A DNA stretch of 33,863 nucleotides from Gymnopus androsaceus JB14 (taxonomy: Eukaryota; Basidiomycota; Agaricomycetes; Agaricales; Omphalotaceae). The notes under the pieces are model-generated. The model saw nothing but the letters and a program-made list of their open reading frames with translations. It was not told the DNA's origin and did not search any database. The position numbers and the translations under genes are program-made. The DNA is taken from positions 1 to 33,863 of the forward strand of contig ML769924.1 of assembly GCA_009733575.1 (NCBI GenBank), in the 5' to 3' direction. Positions 29,656 to 33,863 of the stretch are shown here, in pieces; position 1 is the stretch's first letter, and the number at the start of each line of letters is the position of its first letter.

Positions 29656-32362
29656 TCAACCCTGCATTTGCATCTGTTCACCTTCATCATCACCTTCCGA
29701 GTCAGAGTTCTCCTGAATAGCTAACGCCCACTGGTTAAAGTGAGGTAAATCTATTGTTGGTATTTGGAGTGCCTCTTTGGCTGGATCAGAGAGCTGTGCA
29801 AGGAATCTGCGGTGGTAAAGAGAGACGGGGAGTTTCTTCTTGACAGTTCGCTTGCTCTTCTTTCCAGTCCTGCGGCGAATGTGCTTTGGACGCGGCCTAG
29901 CATTCTTGCGCAATTCACGATAGTGACTATCCAAGACTGCTTCGGAATCTCTATCGAGATCTCTCATCATCTGAGTTACGATTCGTCTCCGATAGTAAGG
30001 AACAGTTACAATTAGCCCCCCCTCGGCGTCTGACTCCTCTGAGGACATGCCATTGTGTTCAAGGCTGGTCAGAACTTGCCTGGTTCGCTCCAACTTGGTA
30101 CGATCAAATTGGTTGGCTGTGGGTGGCAGCAAAGCCTGCAGGAGATTGATGCCCAACTCCCGGCGGTCAAGTTTCTAAACAAACAAATAGCAAGGAATTA
30201 GTGATACGTAAAGAGAAGTCGGTATAGTTACCGCGTGTTTTCGGGAGTTCATTCGACTGCCATCTTTCTTGGTGTCAGAGTAAAGATCGGCTTGTTCTTT
30301 GGCCTCGGAAGTACTTTCAAGGTTGTCGTCCTTTGTAATGCGACGACCGTAACGAGCCCAGGAGGTCTGAGCCTCTTTGATGAAGTCATGGAAGAATGTC
30401 TCCAGAGCCTCTTTCTCAAGATTGCCCTCAACCCTGTACTGTTCCTTTCTTGCAGCAGTATATGCCAACATACTAGAGACAACGTATTTGTTCCACCGAG
30501 ACTTCTGATAATTGTTTCCGAAATGCAGGCGATACTGGGTTATGTTGCTGGGACCTGGTCCATCGTCCGTCTCAAATGCTTCAGCAATGGCGTCTTCGAT
30601 TGGACAATATGAACGAAAGTCTGTGATATTGGGTTGGCCAGTCATGTCGCGGAAGCATGATCTCAAGTAGTCCTGGATCAATATTTCAAGTTGAGCTACC
30701 AAAACAGGGACCATGACTTACCCTCCACCGTTTTTCATCTTCTTTAGACAATTGATCGAGAGCGGTTTTCTTGATTTCTTGTCTATGAGCCGCACTGCCT
30801 GGCTTGGGAACTTGATTTCCACGCTGGCTACTACGCGGAGATGGAGATGATGATGGAGAAGTTCTAGGAGTAGGCTGGGCCGCAAACGCTGCAGCAACTG
30901 CTGCGTTGACTGATTCCTTGATAAGGGCAGCGAAATCGGGAACAGAGTGTGAAGTAGAGTTAGAAGTTGGTGAGGAGCTTCCCTGGGAAGGATTCTGAAT
31001 AGGAGCAGGCTCGGGAGCCATGTTGCCATCTTCGACTGAAGAGTTCGCAGTGGAATTTTGTGAGGGAGAGGCTCCCTGCGAAGAATTAAGCCGAGAAGAT
31101 TGTCGATGGTTGCGCAGGTTGAGAATCTCAGCGTCGCATTCCTCCTGGGAGAGTAAAGACCTGCATTAGCTCTTATTTATTTACTTTCACAGCATGACAG
31201 TAACATTACCTTCTCTTTCAAAAATTGGTCGCATTGACGCTTCTGCAGTTTCATTTAGACAAGTCCAAAGCAGAATCAGAAAACAACATACAATTCTTCC
31301 AATTGTTGCTCTAACCAGCTCCTCTGATCCGAGGCTTCTTGCAGCGCCCTCGCAGTAGCATCGGCCTGGGTGAAATTAAGCATGGGCTCAAACCTTTACG
31401 ACGCATGAAACTCACTTCAGTGCTTGAGCTTGCTGCTTGAGCTAACTAGAGCAGATTCAGCGCAGGCCCGATTTTGTTGCGGACGGCAACACAACCACAA
31501 CTCACTTGGGTTTGCTTGGCGTGAGCTAACTGAAGCGGATTCAGTACAGGCTTGATTGCGTCGCAGGCGTAATCACAACTCACACGAGCGTCCTGGGCTG
31601 CCTGAAGAGGAATTAGTACAGCACTCAGCACGTAAAGAACGGCAATGTGACTCACTTGAGCTTGCTCAGCCATAGCTTGCTTCTGGGAAATTGAATTAGC
31701 AGTGGTTCAATCTTGAACAAACTGTCGATGGACTTACTTGACATTCAGCGTAAACTCGGAATTGTTCCTCCTGTTTTTCTCGTCGGCCCATCTCTTCCAA
31801 TGCGGTGTGATAAGATCTTGTGAGTTCTTCCATATCATGTGTCTTAGCTGCTGATTCGTTGTTACAACGTCTTTGTAGCTCTCCCTTTGCTACAATGAGG
31901 TTCATTATCAGTCATGAGTAACTTTTTGCAAATCGTGGCATAGACGTACCCTATCAAACTGCTCTCGGCGTGGACCAGCCACAGCTCAATATTTGTCGGG
32001 CTTCTCGTAAGATATGGGAGCCTGCCCACCTTCCTCGAGATCTCCAGGTCGTTTGCGTGTGTGGGTGTGGTTGCGAGGGTGCTTCCGTGCCACGCAGTAG
32101 ATTGTTGAAGAAAGAGGACATCACAGGGGCTTGTGAAGAGAGAGTGGTAAAGGGAGTGGTTGTAGCAGAAAGATCAGGTGCCAGGCCTTGAGCGATATGG
32201 GTTCTTGGGGAGGATTCCCTGAATTTATATCTTTTCGTTAGTAAGCTTTCTAGCTCCAGATACGGAAACACCAAAGGGAGTGCTCACCAACAATTGTTCC
32301 AGATCCGCTGCGTCACGCTGTACTAGACAATTGTCGTTAATTGTTCTTCGAGCTCGTGACAT
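29656..32362 (-). CDS. Coiled-coil protein of unknown function with micro-exons; frame breaks present
   Basis: Readable exons: 32362-32288 (MSRARRTIN..), a block near 32220-31955 (PDLSATTTPF, WAGSHILREARQ), 31889-31738 (Glu/Arg-rich coiled coil), five small exons (31682-31416 and 31365-31292), 31242-31210, 31144-30722, 30672-30232 and 30174-29656. Introns are 49-65 bp. The middle is a Gln/Ala/Glu coiled coil, then a Pro/Ser linker. The C-terminal half carries WNKYVVSSMLAYTAARKEQY, GMSSEESDAEGG and a basic run before the stop. I know of similar agaricomycete proteins with a GMSS.ES.. motif, often in several copies, with no function assigned. One-base mismatches of phase occur near 31965, 31889 and 31292. 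Either the gene is decaying or the assembly has indels. Confidence 0.6.
31416..31682 (-). other. Array of duplicated phase-0 micro-exons
   Basis: Four consecutive exons are 27 bp (31682-31656), 18 bp (31601-31584), 24 bp (31529-31506) and 30 bp (31445-31416). They encode KQAMAEQAQ, AAQDAR, LAHAKQTQ and LAQAASSSTE. Each is a multiple of three, begins and ends at phase 0, and is followed by GTGAGT. The introns resemble one another (GTGAGTTGTG....CTG.ACTGAATC.GCT..AG). The exon-intron units therefore look like tandem duplications that lengthen the coiled coil and could be skipped without frame change. Confidence 0.65.
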
Positions 32363-32584
32363 ATTGAACAGACAAAAAAAAAGAAGCAGCCGTTGCCCTT
32401 GTGGGAACTGTACGCGGGTTTTGAGATACGCAGCAGGTGTTTGGTGTGTGACATGTTTGACGCGGAGTCTATATTTGATTAATATAGATTACACGTCGAA
32501 ATTTGATGCAAATTTCTTTTGCTTAAGTTAGATTGGGAAGGTGTAAAGTAAACTATTCATAATCAAGAAATGTCCAGGCCAACC

Positions 32585-33135
32585 CTACAGCTGGATGAAC
32601 GGCTGAAGTCCTCGTCCACGTTGTTGGAAATCAGCAATGTAAGGTGCAACTCTGCTCGAACATTCAGCTATGACCATAATCTCGAAGGCTACACTTACAA
32701 TCTAGCAAGGTTTTGAGCCCGTCTCTTGTCCCCAACCTGTGAGTGCACCACGTTCTGAGGATTTACTGCCCTACACGCATCACGACTATCTCTCCCTGAA
32801 CGCCAAGTACTGGGTTGACGGATAGGTGTTTATGCCGCTGGAAAAAGACTCGATATCGAGTCCTCCGATAAACAACATCAATGTCATGGATAAAGGGTTG
32901 GACTGTGAGCCCATCCCTCGAAACCGTGCTCGATCATTGGTAGACGATTTCCATCCTGACTGCATGACGGGCGAGAAGAAGTGGTGGGGATAGAGATCGT
33001 ACGCAGACCATTCATTGTGCATATTCTGAAACCGTTAATACCGAACGTGATTGACGCCTACCGCAAAGATGAGCTATATCAGACACAAGTAGGAGGAAAA
33101 CTTACGTTCGGGATGGCCTGGCGAGTTCTTGGCAT
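32585..33135 (-). CDS. Small hypothetical protein, three exons
   Basis: Exon 1 is 33135-33106 (MPRTRQAIPN) and is followed by a GTAAGT intron. Exon 2 starts at 33025 and encodes MHNEWSAYDLYPHHFFSP, GWKSSTNDRARFRGMGSQS and MLFIGGLDIESF. A one-base frame change near 32797 is needed to continue into RDACRAVNPQNV. A possible 47-bp intron then leads to a last exon with IADFQQRGRGLQPFIQL and a stop at 32585. I do not recognise the family. It is divergent to nothing nearby; the next gene on the same strand starts 223 bp further left. Confidence 0.4.
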
Positions 33136-33676
33136 GGTGATTGTCAAAGGAGCGTGATATATGCAGCCAGCTGCAGGGAGCCTTGACTTTTCGTGAAGGG
33201 GTGAATTGGGTAGCACTCGATTCAACACAAAGTCTTATTATATCTATCTAGTAAAATTTGAGATGAGGTCTAACAATAAAGGGAAACAAAAAAAAACCAC
33301 GCACTCAATGCTCGATCACTTCAAATGACTCCGACTTCTCTATAGCTGGAGTCGTCCGCATGATTAGCAGACACAAAATACAATAATCTTCATATGCATC
33401 CTTCTTGATGGACCTAGCACAAAATAACAATTGACCCCAAGCCCCAAGCCAGGCTCATTGGGTTCTCTACAGGATTTGCACACATGGTCAGCGACTATCT
33501 CTGGGACCGGGGAGAGTCAGCAAACTTACCGTGTCCGTCCTTGAACTGCATCGTCGCTTACTATTGATTAATCGTCTTATTCTCGCACATATATTTCTCA
33601 ATGATATCTTTACTTATGATCTGATCAGTAGAGCCTATCGATGTACGGCCTATCAATGTATGGCCCCGATGTACCA
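33136..33676. other. Intergenic, no gene recognised
   Basis: AT-rich sequence with no motif-bearing frame. A TATA-like GATATAGCTC lies near 33070, but inside the first intron of the neighbouring gene, so it is not used as a promoter call. Confidence 0.4.
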
Positions 33677-33772
33677 CTACTTAGCCTGCTCCTTTCTCTC
33701 CCTTGCTGCACGTGCTTCAGACTTCATCCAATTATCCCGTTTGCTCTTATGCTGCTCTTTGAGAAGAAGGTC
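33677..33772 (-). CDS. Possible last exon of a gene continuing beyond the right edge
   Basis: The minus-strand frame ends WMKSEARAARERKEQAK at a TAG (33679-33677), a charged, helix-forming C-terminus. An in-frame stop lies shortly upstream, so an acceptor site near 33775 would be needed. The evidence is composition only. Confidence 0.2.
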   Translation of the reverse strand, partial: DLLLKEQHKSKRDNWMKSEARAARERKEQAK

Positions 33773-33863
33773 TGCTCCTCAGTGTTGTTGATGTGGCTTG
33801 AAGTGCGGAAGCAAGGACTCAACCTTGACTATCCATTAGAATATAATCTTTGATCTCAGAGCA

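Overview
The window looks like a repeat-rich stretch of a basidiomycete (Agaricomycete-type) genome. Protein-coding stretches are cut by short GT..AG introns of roughly 45-65 bp. The proteins recognised are fungal or basidiomycete families: Ty3/gypsy Gag, an F-box protein with the LNPVRRL signature, an OTT_1508-type deaminase, and a DEDDy exonuclease fused to basidiomycete-type domains. The transposon types are also typical of such genomes. There is no rRNA, no CRISPR array and no bacterial-style operon.

Left third (1-10.9 kb): nested retrotransposons. A Ty3/gypsy element on the minus strand runs off the left edge. Its frameshifted gag covers 1-3934 and its 1.36-kb 5' LTR covers 3964-5320. 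This LTR carries the hallmark of Tf1-type self-priming: 12 nt beside the LTR are exactly complementary to the predicted 5' end of its own mRNA. To its right is an older plus-strand retroelement with a candidate LTR at 6.5-7.2 kb and a decayed gag at 7.3-10.5 kb. That gag is split by a 744-bp solo LTR with a perfect 5-bp target duplication. The older gag ends in a short interstitial telomere-like tract.

Middle (10.95-13.94 kb): a large foldback (inverted-repeat) element. It carries a 149-bp TA-flanked MITE, a 676-bp near-palindromic element with a 3-bp target duplication, and two unrelated minisatellites.

14.2-20.1 kb, minus strand: a large decayed gene. It encodes an acidic N-terminus, an AT-hook, a Cys-containing domain, the first two aspartates of an RNase H-like (DDE-type) fold, an intact DEDDy 3'-5' exonuclease core, and further conserved C-terminal blocks. 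Two hAT-type MITEs (8-bp target duplications) and one TA-flanked 772-bp element interrupt its exons. In all three cases removing the insert plus one target copy leaves an open reading frame across the site. A sister TA element lies just upstream and truncates the next gene.

20.5-25 kb: that next gene is a deaminase-like pseudogene on the plus strand. A tRNA-derived SINE has landed inside its second catalytic motif. A protein kinase fragment and an F-box pseudogene follow.

Right third (25.8-33.9 kb): a BCAS3-like WD40 pseudogene runs directly into the C-terminus of a PP2A scaffold (A) subunit. Then come a GIY-YIG/T5orf172-type pseudogene, a coiled-coil gene with an array of duplicated phase-0 micro-exons, and a small hypothetical gene.

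Almost every recognisable gene has one-base frame breaks or in-frame stops. This is either a graveyard region of the genome or residual assembly indel error. The transposon termini and target duplications are intact enough to give a relative chronology of insertions.
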